From Promicromonosporaceae bacterium (GTDB lineage Bacteria > Actinomycetota > Actinomycetes > Actinomycetales > Cellulomonadaceae), in contig WRHK01000022.1 of NCBI GenBank assembly GCA_009783295.1, forward strand, positions 1 to 59,426: 59,426 nt of DNA. Direction: 5' to 3'. The position numbers and the translations under genes were made by a program. The notes beneath the pieces are model-generated. The model was not told where the DNA came from. It was given only the letters and a program-made list of their open reading frames with translations, and ran no database searches. Shown here one piece after another: positions 26,885 to 33,924 of the stretch; position 1 is the stretch's first letter, and every line of letters starts with the position of its first letter.

Positions 26885-26918
26885 CCGCTGGGGTCGCTCA
26901 GAGCAGCGGCCCCAGCGG
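26885..26918. terminator. Hairpin between MBL and phospholipase D genes
   Basis: CCGCTGGGG (26885-26893) pairs with CCCCAGCGG (26910-26918). The right arm covers the last codons of the minus-strand phospholipase D gene. Confidence 0.55.
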
Positions 26919-28187
26919 GGACACCAGCCGTTCGCCCACCTTGTTGAGCGTGGGGCGGGCCTCCCAGTCGTCGCGCGTGAGCTCGCGGGCGTTGGTCAGG
27001 TCCATGGCGAACACCCGCTCGAGGGTGGCGGCGACGTTCTCGTCGACGATGTCGAGGTTGATCTCGTAGTTGCCCGTCAGGGACAGCCGGTCGATGTTCG
27101 CGGTGCCGATGGTGGACCAGCGGCCGTCGACCGTCGCGGTCTTCGCGTGGATCATCGCGTCCGTGTACAGGAAGATGCGCACGCCGCCGCGCAGCAGCGC
27201 CCCGTAGTGGCCGCGGGCCAGCCAGTCGGCCACGACGTGGTTGGAGCGCTCCGGCACCAGGACGCGCACGTCCACCCCGCGCCCGGCCGCGGCGAGCAGG
27301 GCGGCGAGGATCTCCCGGTCGGGGATGAAGTAGGCCTGCGTGATCTGCACGTGGCTGGTGGCGCGGTCGATGGCGTCCAGGTAGACGTTCCGGATCGGGA
27401 ACACCAGGTCGCTGGGGGAGTTGCGGGCGGCGCGCAGCTGCGGCAGCCACGCGGTGGAGCCGACGTCCTTGAGCACGGGCAGGTCCGGGGTGCGCCACCG
27501 GTTCCAGAAGTCGACGAACGCGTTGCGCAGCTCCCACACGCCGGGGCCGGCCAGGCGCAGGTGGGTGTCGCGCCAGTGCCGCGCGTACAGGGAGCCGATG
27601 TTGAACCCGCCGACGAACCCGACCTCGTCGTCGACCACGAGCAGCTTGCGGTGGTCACGGCCCGACGCGCGCAGCGGGGACACGAGGATCCCCGCACGCA
27701 CCCACGGGAAGCGCAGCACGTGGATGCGCAGGCTCAGGCGGAAGAACGAGCGGGGCACCACCAGGTTCGCGAACGCGTCGTACACCACGTACACCTCGAC
27801 GCCGCGCGCCGCCGCCTCCTCGAGCGCGTCCCGGAACTGGCGGCCGACGTCGTCGCCCTTCCAGATGTACGTCTCGAAGTAGATGCGGCGCTGGGCGCCG
27901 GCGATCGCGGCGAGCATGTCCGCGTACACGTCGTCGCCGAACGTGTAGACGGTGGTGGTGGTGTCGCCGACGACGTTGTCCGCCGGCGGGGCCGTGGGGA
28001 AGGGCGCGTTCAGCGGGTGGGCGTGCCGGCGCAGCCGCTCGGCGACCATGAGGGCCAGGCCCGTGGCGACGGGGACGGCCGCCGCGACCAGACCCGCGCG
28101 GGCCGCCGCCCTGCGCACGTCGGCCCAGCCGACGCCCGCGGGCGGCGTGACGGAGAGGCGGGGGAGCCGGGACGTCAGGCGGGGCAC
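26898..28187 (-). CDS. Phospholipase D-like protein (cardiolipin synthase type)
   Basis: A 429 aa membrane-anchored enzyme of the PLD superfamily. After an N-terminal hydrophobic helix (LVAAAVPVATGLALMVAE, about 33-50) come two HKD motifs: HRKLLVVDDEVGFVGG about residue 178 and IHAKTATVDGRWSTIGTAN about residue 355. Two HKD motifs with a single N-terminal anchor fit cardiolipin synthase or a related phosphatidyltransferase; substrate not proven. The GTG start lies 4 nt after the recombinase stop, but a separate -10 suggests it can be expressed alone. Confidence 0.88.
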   Translation of the reverse strand: MPRLTSRLPRLSVTPPAGVGWADVRRAAARAGLVAAAVPVATGLALMVAERLRRHAHPLNAPFPTAPPADNVVGDTTTTVYTFGDDVYADMLAAIAGAQRRIYFETYIWKGDDVGRQFRDALEEAAARGVEVYVVYDAFANLVVPRSFFRLSLRIHVLRFPWVRAGILVSPLRASGRDHRKLLVVDDEVGFVGGFNIGSLYARHWRDTHLRLAGPGVWELRNAFVDFWNRWRTPDLPVLKDVGSTAWLPQLRAARNSPSDLVFPIRNVYLDAIDRATSHVQITQAYFIPDREILAALLAAAGRGVDVRVLVPERSNHVVADWLARGHYGALLRGGVRIFLYTDAMIHAKTATVDGRWSTIGTANIDRLSLTGNYEINLDIVDENVAATLERVFAMDLTNARELTRDDWEARPTLNKVGERLVSPLGPLL

Positions 28188-28191
28188 GGGG

Positions 28192-29280
28192 TCACGCTAG
28201 CCCGCGCTCGCCGCCCGCGCCGCCGCGGCTCGCGTCGAGCGCCGCGGTCAAGGGGTGGGCGCGGATCGCGGCGGCCAGCTCGCCCTCGATCCGGTCCAGG
28301 TACACGCCGGTGGTCGCGATGGAGGCGTGGCCCAGCAGCTCGGCCACGACCTTGACGTCCCAGCCCTGCGCCACCAGCAGCGTCGCGGTGGTGTGACGCA
28401 GCGCGTGCGGGGTGGCCGGGCGACGGTAGGCGTCCGGCATGCGTGCGACGGCGCGCGCGAGCAGGGCCCGGATGGCCTGCGGGTCCACGCGCCTACCGCG
28501 CCAGGTGAGCAGCAGGGCGCCGCGGGCGTCGTCGTCGTCCGGGCGCAGCGCCGAAAGCCGCCGGCGCAGGCCGGTGAGGTACTCCTCGAGGAGCGCCGCC
28601 AGTGGCGGGCTCAGGGCCACCGTGCGGGTGGTGCCGCCCTTGCCGACGATGCGCCAGCGGGTCTGGTCGGGCTCTCGGGCGAAGTCGTCGACGTCGGCGC
28701 CGGAGAGCTCCGAGACGCGCGGGCCGAGCACCAGCAGCAGCGCGACGACGAGGCGGTCGCGCACGGCGAGGTCCTGGTCGCGGCGTGCCGGCTCCGGTGC
28801 CGGGCCCGCGGACGGGGCCGCCGTCGTCGACAGCAGCGCCTGGGCCGCGGCCGCCGACAGAGCCGTACGGGCCACGCGCAGGCCGCCGCGCACGCGGGCG
28901 GGCGGGGCGGCCCACAGCATCGGGTCGGCCTGGACCCAGCACTCGCGTGCCGCGTGGGCGAAGAACCGGGTGGCCGACTGCCGGAACCGGTTCACGGTCG
29001 CGGTCGAGCGGCCCGGCCCGCGCTTGCGGCCCGGGTCGGAGAAGCGGCCGTCGGGACTCGCCTGGTAGCGCACCAGGGCGTCGTCGACGTCGTCACCCGT
29101 GACGTCGTCGAGGATGCGGTCGTGGCCCAGCAGGGAGGCCAGCTCGGTGACGTCGCGGACGTAGCTGCGCGCGGTGGTGGGGGAGAGGGCGCCCCGCACG
29201 GCGTCCTTGCGCACGGAGGCGAGGTAACGGTCGGCGGCCTCGGCGACGGACAGCAGATCGAGCCGGGGCGGGGCGACCAT
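28192..29280 (-). CDS. Tyrosine recombinase/integrase, XerC/D-like
   Basis: A 362 aa site-specific recombinase. The N-terminal SAM-like core-binding domain spans about 10-135 (LSVAEAADRYLASVRKDAV, SPTTARSYVRDVTELASLLG, TATVNRFRQSATRFFAHAAR). The catalytic domain shows all active residues: Arg in LLVLGPRVSELSGADVDD, Lys in VGKGGTTR, HALRHTTATLL, LLGHASIATT and the nucleophile Tyr in TGVYLDR. The ATG at 29280 follows GGAGGT. It is not next to phage or conjugation genes. It lies 0.8 kb from the candidate dif site, so a Xer-type role is possible, although the principal actinobacterial xerC and xerD usually map elsewhere. Confidence 0.9.
   Translation of the reverse strand: MVAPPRLDLLSVAEAADRYLASVRKDAVRGALSPTTARSYVRDVTELASLLGHDRILDDVTGDDVDDALVRYQASPDGRFSDPGRKRGPGRSTATVNRFRQSATRFFAHAARECWVQADPMLWAAPPARVRGGLRVARTALSAAAAQALLSTTAAPSAGPAPEPARRDQDLAVRDRLVVALLLVLGPRVSELSGADVDDFAREPDQTRWRIVGKGGTTRTVALSPPLAALLEEYLTGLRRRLSALRPDDDDARGALLLTWRGRRVDPQAIRALLARAVARMPDAYRRPATPHALRHTTATLLVAQGWDVKVVAELLGHASIATTGVYLDRIEGELAAAIRAHPLTAALDASRGGAGGERGLA
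28194..28199 (-). promoter_or_regulatory. -10 element of leaderless promoter for the phospholipase D gene
   Basis: TAGCGT on the minus strand overlaps the recombinase stop codon and ends 6 nt before the GTG at 28187. Confidence 0.5.
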
Positions 29281-29374
29281 CGGGGGACCTCCATGGCGGG
29301 ATGCGCGGTGACCTGCGGTGACGGGTGCCAGGCTAGGGCGCGGGTCCGACACGACCGCGCTTCGTTATGTCAGA

Positions 29375-29432
29375 CCAAGGTGTTGTGCCATACACAATGG
29401 TTTGACCTCATTGTCCGGTTTGCACACCTTGG
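29375..29432. repeat. Two concentric inverted repeats upstream of the recombinase
   Basis: Outer arms CCAAGGTGT (29375-29383) and ACACCTTGG (29424-29432) and inner arms ACAATG (29394-29399) and CATTGT (29409-29414) share one centre at about 29404. The block is much richer in A/T than its surroundings and lies 95 nt upstream of the recombinase start. It could be an operator, a recombination core or a terminator-like hairpin. The rest of 29281-29554 holds no gene. Confidence 0.7.
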
Positions 29433-29499
29433 GGCGTCGTCCGGCGGCGTGTGGCTGGGCACGGCGCGCAACCCGCAGCGGGGGCGTGCCGTGCCCCCG

Positions 29500-29505
29500 T
29501 ATCGT
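29500..29505 (+). promoter_or_regulatory. Possible -10 of the META-domain gene
   Basis: TATCGT would start transcription near 29512, leaving a leader with GAGGAGA before the ATG at 29555. Confidence 0.35.
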
Positions 29506-29554
29506 CGTGTGACCCGGCCTGACGCCGACGGCGACGCCGACGAGGAGACCACCG

Positions 29555-30034
29555 ATGCCCAGCAGCACCTTCGAGCGAACCTTCCACCTGGAGGCCGGCC
29601 ACAGCCGGCGCGTGGTGGCGGGGCTGGTGGTGCTCGGGACCGCCGCGACGCTGCTGGTCGGCATGCTTCCCGGGCCTGCCGAGGCCGAGGAGCCCGCCCA
29701 TGCCGACCCGCTGACCAACCGCGGCTTCACCGTCACGGCCACGCAGGGCGCCGTGCCCGACGCTGTGCACGGCGCGCAGATCTCGTTCACTGACCAGCTC
29801 GTGGCGATCTACGCGGGCTGCAACAGCATCACGGCGCCGGCGGTGTGGTCGCACGGCAACCTGGAGCTCACCGCGCCGGCCAGGACGACGCGCATGGCGT
29901 GCGACGGCCCGTCCGGCGACGCCGAGCGCTGGCTCACGGCGTTCGTCACGGCGACGCCGGCGTGGGTGGCTGCAGGCGACGGCGTCGTGCTGCGGGCTGG
30001 TGACGCAGCGCTGACGCTGACGCGGCGGCGCTGA
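29555..30034 (+). CDS. Exported META-domain (HslJ-like) protein
   Basis: A 159 aa protein with a positively charged N-terminus and a hydrophobic helix (VVAGLVVLGTAATLLVGMLP, about 20-39) followed by PAEAEEPAHA, compatible with signal peptidase cleavage. The exported part has the META-domain signature YAGCNSITAPAVWSHGNLEL and then TRMACDGPSGDAERWL. Such domains occur in HslJ and other heat-shock or lipoprotein-like envelope proteins; the function is not known. It is the last plus-strand gene before the dif candidate. Confidence 0.82.
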   Translation: MPSSTFERTFHLEAGHSRRVVAGLVVLGTAATLLVGMLPGPAEAEEPAHADPLTNRGFTVTATQGAVPDAVHGAQISFTDQLVAIYAGCNSITAPAVWSHGNLELTAPARTTRMACDGPSGDAERWLTAFVTATPAWVAAGDGVVLRAGDAALTLTRRR

Positions 30035-30075
30035 GTCCGGTCGGGGGGACCCGGTGGGAGGGCTCAGCTCCTTCG

Positions 30076-30103
30076 GGTTGACATAATGTGCATTATCGGT
30101 TGT
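30076..30103 (-). other. dif: Candidate chromosomal dif site (XerC/XerD recombination site)
   Basis: On the minus strand a 28 bp site reads, 5' to 3', left arm ACAACCGATAA, 6 bp centre TGCACA, right arm TTATGTCAACC. The right arm matches the highly conserved XerD arm (TTATGTTAAAT in E. coli) at 8 of 11 positions, the left arm ends in the conserved ATAA, and the whole fits the actinobacterial pattern CCGATAAT-N2-ACATTATGTCAA as I remember it. It lies between convergent units and at the point where gene orientation switches. Chromosome dimers are resolved here by XerC/XerD with FtsK. Confidence 0.85.
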
Positions 30104-30479
30104 TTGTCCGGACCCCCCGGACAGCCAGCCGCCGCATCAGCGTCCCCGTGCCGATGCCGTGATGGGCCCGCCCCAGCCACGATCCGGTCGTCACGACCCG
30201 CCTCTGGGCGAAGTCCGTGGCGCCCAGGTCCTGCATGCCGGCGAGCACGCCGTCACGACGCACCACGAGCGCGAGTCGTCAGTCCTTCGGGCCAAAGGTC
30301 GCCCGTTGCGTCCACCACCACGCGAGGGACGCCGTCGGAAAGCCGTGCGGAGCGCCGGGTGCGAACGGCTCGGCGTGCCAGTCCCGCAGGAACGGCATGG
30401 GCAGGCCAGGTTCCTCGATCCCGGCCCGGCCCAGCTCGACGAGCTCGGGCAACATCCCAGGGAAGGCCAGACGGGGCAA
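30104..30479 (-). pseudogene. GNAT acetyltransferase pseudogene: nonsense mutation and loss of the 3' end at dif
   Basis: From 30479 the minus strand encodes LAFPGMLPELVELGRAGIEE, LPMPFLRDWHAEPF and LAWWWTQRATFGPKD, then a TGA at 30281-30279, and continues in the same frame with RLALVVRRDGVLAGMQDLGA, DFAQRRVVTTGSWLGRAHHG and IGTGTLMRRLAVRG. This is a RimJ/RimL-type GNAT; related proteins read KDW at the stop, so TGG became TGA. Just after the acetyl-CoA motif (GRAHHGIGTGT) similarity stops and the frame ends at a TAA inside dif (30095-30093). The C-terminal 50-70 residues are missing. The true 5' end is unclear. Confidence 0.85.
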
Positions 30480-30498
30480 CTCGCCCCGCTCCCCCGCT

Positions 30499-30557
30499 GC
30501 GAACGTAGGGTTCGGTGCCGGTTCCGGGGCCTTTCCGGAGCAAGTCCCTACGTTCGC
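30499..30557 (-). terminator. 12 bp inverted repeat ending the exported-protein gene
   Basis: GCGAACGTAGGG (30499-30510) and CCCTACGTTCGC (30546-30557) pair perfectly across a 35 nt loop. The right arm contains the TAG stop of the gene at 30548-31246. Confidence 0.6.
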
Positions 30558-31246
30558 GGCCGCGCTGACGCCGGGCCCGCCGCCGCCACGTCGGCGACCG
30601 TCATCCCGTGGGCGTCGGCCGCGAGCGCCGGCAGAAGGGTTCCGGGTGGGGCTTGGTCGAGGACGCCGAGGGTGATGGTGTGGTCGGGTGCGACGGTTCC
30701 GAGGAGGGCACCGTCGAGGGCGATGGTCCAGCCGTCGGGGGTGCGGGAGAGGAAGACGATGACCTCTCCCCCGGCGGTGAGTGCGCCGGCGACGGCTTCG
30801 GGGCTGCTGTTGCCGGGGAGCGTGAGGGTGACGTCGAGGTGGGTTCCGGGGTCGGTGGTGGTGGGTGCGACGACGGTGTCGACGGTGAGGGTGAGCGTGA
30901 TGGTGCGGGTCTCGGCGCGGGGGTCGTCCCAGGGGACGTGGCGTCCGTGGATGCCCGTCTGGCCCGACCAGGTCGTGGCCTGGCCGGGTTGCCAGCCGGT
31001 GAAGCGTCCGGTGACGACGAGGTCGGAGAAGGTGACGTGCTGGCCGGTGGCGGCGGAAACGTAGTGGCCGGTGGGGAGTGCGTCGGCGACGGAGCCGGGT
31101 ACGTCGGCGTAGTCGCTGAGCTGGTGCTGGTTTGCGATGAGGCGTTCGACGTCGGTGAAGGTGGTGCGGGGTGCGGCGCCGGCGGCGAGCGCGGCGACCA
31201 GCACGGCGGCGCTGCCGGCGAGTGCTCGCGCGACCCTAGGGGTCAT
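30548..31246 (-). CDS. Exported protein of unknown function
   Basis: A 232 aa protein with a signal peptide (VARALAGSAAVLVAALAAGA, cleavage probable near residue 25). The mature part is rich in Thr/Asp and beta-prone, with alternating stretches such as TRTITLTLTVDTVVAPTT, THLDVTLTLPGNSS and GEVIVFLSRTPDGWTIALDG. I do not recognise a family. It lies 17 nt downstream of the esterase gene in the same direction, so the two are likely co-transcribed. Confidence 0.75.
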   Translation of the reverse strand: MTPRVARALAGSAAVLVAALAAGAAPRTTFTDVERLIANQHQLSDYADVPGSVADALPTGHYVSAATGQHVTFSDLVVTGRFTGWQPGQATTWSGQTGIHGRHVPWDDPRAETRTITLTLTVDTVVAPTTTDPGTHLDVTLTLPGNSSPEAVAGALTAGGEVIVFLSRTPDGWTIALDGALLGTVAPDHTITLGVLDQAPPGTLLPALAADAHGMTVADVAAAGPASARPRT

Positions 31247-31263
31247 GGGTGCTCCTTGGCGGG

Positions 31264-32850
31264 TCAGAGGTGGTAGAGCTCGTGCATGTTGGGCGCCCGC
31301 CGCTCCCCGTAGGCGACGCGGGTCGCGAGGCGGGCGAGCCGCTCCCCCACGGTGCGCTTGTCCTGCGGGTGCAGGTCGTTGAACTCGCCGACGTCGTACC
31401 CCGCGGCCAGGCCTGTGCGCGGCAGGGTGAGCACGGCGCGCTGCTCGTCGCGCAGCGCCTCCCAGCGGGCGAGGTGGTCGGGGTCCGGTGACCTGCCGCT
31501 GCTGGGGTCCCAGTGCGGGAGCTGCTGGATCAGCACGGGCAGCCGGTCGTCTCCGAACAGTGAGCGCCACGTGCCGATGAGTGCGGTGAGGCGGTGGGCG
31601 TAGCCGTCGGGGTGGGAGGTGTCGGCTTCGCCCTGGTACCAGCAGACGCCGGTGAGGGCGGTGCCGGTGAGGGGTGCGGTCATGCCGTTGAACAGGGCGC
31701 CGGGCAGGTTGCGCAGGAAGGTGGTGGGGGGTGCGTCGGGGGTGGTGGTGCCGGTGCGGCGCTTCCAGGGGCCGGTGAGGTCCCAGGTGTGGGTGTCGGT
31801 GGCGAGGAAGCGGTTGCGGAAGGGGGTCCATCCGCCGTTGCCGCCGAAGGTGAGGAGGCGGAGGGCGATGGTGATGGTCTCGGCGTCGGGGAGGGTGAGG
31901 TCGTAGCTGCGGGGCGGGAACTGGTAGTAGGTGACGCCGACCTGCTCGCCGTCGACGTAGACCTGGTCCATGTCGGTGGCGGTGCCGAGGAAGATCGTGG
32001 CGGGTTTGCCGCGTTCGGCGGCGGGGACGTGGAGGGTGGTGCGGAACCAGGTGGCCCCGCTCCCCGGCACGGGGTCGGTGAGGGGGGCGTGGTCCCAGGT
32101 GGTGTCGTCGTACGACGGCGATGCCCAGCCTTCGGCGAGTCCGGCGTCGGTGGCGTCGAGGGTGGTCTGGTGGGCGGCGCCGTCGGCCTGTTCGCGTGCT
32201 TGGAGGCCGGCGGCGGCGGCTGGGTCGGCGAGGGCGTCGGCGGGTGCGAGGTCGATGCCGAGCCGCTCGAGGTCGGCGCGGGGCAGCCAGGAGCTGATGG
32301 GGGTGCCGCCGACGCCGGTGGCGATGATGCCGACGGGTACGCCATACCGCTCGCGCAGGGTGCGGGCGAAGGAGTACCCGACGGCGGAGAAGTCGGGTGC
32401 GGTGGCGGGGCTGAAGGTCTGCCACGTCATGGGGGCCTGCTCGAGCGGGGTGAGCGGGCCGGCCAGGGCGACGGTCTGCGGGACGGCGACCTGGCGCAGC
32501 AGCGGGTCGGTGGCCTCGAGCGCCTCGGGGTAGGCGTGCTTGGTGCGCGAGAGCCACAGCTCCATGTTCGACTGCCCGGCCATGAGCCAGACGTCGCCGA
32601 CGACGACGTCGTGCAGGTCGATGCGCTCGGTGCCGGAGGTGATGGTGAGGGTGCCGGGCTCGCTGTGGGCCTCGAGGGGGCCGAGGGCAGCGGTCCAGGT
32701 GCCGTCGGGGGCGACCGTCGTCGTCGACGTCGAGGTCGCGTACGTGACGGTGACGGGTTGGCCGGGCTCACCGCGGCCCGTGAGGGTGAGGGGACGCTCC
32801 CGCTGGAGCACCATCGAGTCGCCGAACAGGGCGGGGATCTGCAGCTGCAC
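31264..32850 (-). CDS. SGNH-type carbohydrate esterase (sialate O-acetylesterase-like)
   Basis: A 528 aa cytosolic-looking enzyme. It begins VQLQIPALFGDSMVLQRERP, typical of 9-O-acetylesterase/SASA proteins. Block I is MAGQSNMELWLSR with the Ser nucleophile (about residue 105); a later block is GVCWYQGEADTSHPDGY; and the C-terminal DLHPQDKRTVGERLARLA holds the Asp-x-x-His pair. A galactose-binding-like insert lies at about 240-370 (TWFRTTLHVPAAERGKPATI, DQVYVDGEQVG). In xylan degraders such proteins deacetylate plant or bacterial glycans. The GTG start is preceded by CACTCT-N7. Confidence 0.85.
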   Translation of the reverse strand: MQLQIPALFGDSMVLQRERPLTLTGRGEPGQPVTVTYATSTSTTTVAPDGTWTAALGPLEAHSEPGTLTITSGTERIDLHDVVVGDVWLMAGQSNMELWLSRTKHAYPEALEATDPLLRQVAVPQTVALAGPLTPLEQAPMTWQTFSPATAPDFSAVGYSFARTLRERYGVPVGIIATGVGGTPISSWLPRADLERLGIDLAPADALADPAAAAGLQAREQADGAAHQTTLDATDAGLAEGWASPSYDDTTWDHAPLTDPVPGSGATWFRTTLHVPAAERGKPATIFLGTATDMDQVYVDGEQVGVTYYQFPPRSYDLTLPDAETITIALRLLTFGGNGGWTPFRNRFLATDTHTWDLTGPWKRRTGTTTPDAPPTTFLRNLPGALFNGMTAPLTGTALTGVCWYQGEADTSHPDGYAHRLTALIGTWRSLFGDDRLPVLIQQLPHWDPSSGRSPDPDHLARWEALRDEQRAVLTLPRTGLAAGYDVGEFNDLHPQDKRTVGERLARLATRVAYGERRAPNMHELYHL

Positions 32851-32857
32851 GGGGGCA

Positions 32858-32863
32858 AGAGTG
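32858..32863 (-). promoter_or_regulatory. -10-like element of the esterase gene
   Basis: CACTCT on the minus strand ends 7 nt before the GTG at 32850, a leaderless-type arrangement with a weaker hexamer. Confidence 0.35.
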
Positions 32864-32967
32864 CCCTGGGCGCCCCGCCGGGCGCCAGCAGTGCTGTCAC
32901 GTCGGGGGCGGCTGCGCGGTCGACAGGGATGACGGGCGCCGTGCCCGCCACGTCGAGAGGGAGCATC

Positions 32968-33402
32968 GTGACCCACCTGTACCTGAACACCACCCAGCCC
33001 GCCGCCTACAAGGCTCTGGAGGGGCTCAGCGGGGAGGCCCACGCGGCCTGCGCCGCAGCCGGGCTGGACCCGCTGCTCGTCGAGCTGGTGAACATCCGCG
33101 TGTCGCAGCTCAACGGGTGCGCGTTCTGCCTGCGCATGCACACGCGCGACGCGCTCGCCCACGGCGAGACGACGGACCGGCTGGCGGTCGTGGCCGCCTG
33201 GTGGGAGTCGCAGTACTTCACGCCGGTCGAGCGGGCCGCGCTCGCGCTGGCCGAGCAGATCACCACGATGGCGGTGCCGGAGCGGCCGCAGCCCGACCGG
33301 GACGCCCTCACGGACGAGCAGGCCGGCGCGGTGAGCTGGCTGGCCGTGACGATCAACGCGTGGAACCGCGTGGCAATCACGTCGCACTACCCGGTGCACT
33401 GA
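32968..33402 (+). CDS. Carboxymuconolactone decarboxylase/AhpD-family protein
   Basis: A 144 aa all-helical protein with the AhpD-like redox motif NGCAFCLRMHTRDA (Cys-x-x-Cys and His, about residues 48-61) and TPVERAALALAEQ. Such proteins act as alkylhydroperoxidases or thiol-disulfide partners. The GTG start follows GAGAGGGAG. It is divergent from the esterase gene and ends 6 nt from the lipoprotein remnant. Confidence 0.88.
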   Translation: MTHLYLNTTQPAAYKALEGLSGEAHAACAAAGLDPLLVELVNIRVSQLNGCAFCLRMHTRDALAHGETTDRLAVVAAWWESQYFTPVERAALALAEQITTMAVPERPQPDRDALTDEQAGAVSWLAVTINAWNRVAITSHYPVH

Positions 33403-33408
33403 GGTGCG

Positions 33409-33809
33409 CTAGCGCACGCGGAGCACGATCGCGTAGCCGACGCAGGACGCGTTCGGCGGGCAGTACGACGGCGCGCCGCCGACCTGGATCATCGCTCCCC
33501 CGGTCACCACGCCGGCCGGCACGGTGACCGCCACCGAGAACCGTCCGTCCCGCTCGGGGCGGACGGTCCCCACCGGCCAGTCGCCGGCCGGGTTGGTGAA
33601 CGTCAGGCGGTAGGTGGCGCCCGGCCCGAGGTCGAGCCGGCATGCGGCGGCCGGGGCGCTGAGCGTGACGACGTCGCCCGCCGCGACGGCGCCGCTCGAC
33701 AGGTGCAGCGGCGCCGGTTGCAGCCCTGGGCAGACGACGGCGAGCAGCCCGCCGCGCCCAGCACCGCGAGCGCCAGCACGACCCTGGGCGAGAACGCGGC
33801 CCTGCGCAT
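33409..33809 (-). pseudogene. Frameshifted lipoprotein gene
   Basis: The minus strand from an ATG at 33809 encodes MRRAAFSPRVVLALAVLGAA and then GCSPSSAQGC, a clear lipoprotein signal with lipobox LGAAGC after a Shine-Dalgarno GGAGG. That frame then becomes Arg/Cys-rich and non-protein-like. In the neighbouring frame the coding continues as PAPLHLSSGAVAAGDVVTLS, CRLDLGPGATYRLTFTNPAG and SVAVTVPAGVVTGGAMIQVG to a stop at 33409. A single-base change near 33715-33735 would rejoin them. Either a real frameshift or a sequencing error. The mature part is beta-rich with two Cys pairs; family not recognised. Confidence 0.75.
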
Positions 33810-33911
33810 CGTCGACCACCTCCACCTGCAAGGATGCCCGCTGTTGGCGTGCCGCACGAGGGCCTCTTTCCGCGGGTCGGCCGCCCGGGGCGTGCCGTGG
33901 TTGCCGGCCGC

Positions 33912-33917
33912 TACGGT
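33912..33917 (+). promoter_or_regulatory. -10 element of leaderless GH43 promoter
   Basis: TACGGT ends 7 nt before the ATG at 33925. Confidence 0.5.
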
Positions 33918-33924
33918 GTGCGGC

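Noticed and set aside
29365-29372. Second dif or half dif (TTATGTCA)
   Set aside because: Only the XerD-like half is present; no XerC arm at the right distance. Noted because it lies next to the concentric dyad.
30253-30543. A 96-codon minus-strand open frame
   Set aside because: It overlaps the GNAT remnant in another frame and shows no family motif.
26898-30557. Prophage or integrative element with the tyrosine recombinase
   Set aside because: No phage, relaxase or transposase genes, no tRNA target and no flanking direct repeats that I can see.
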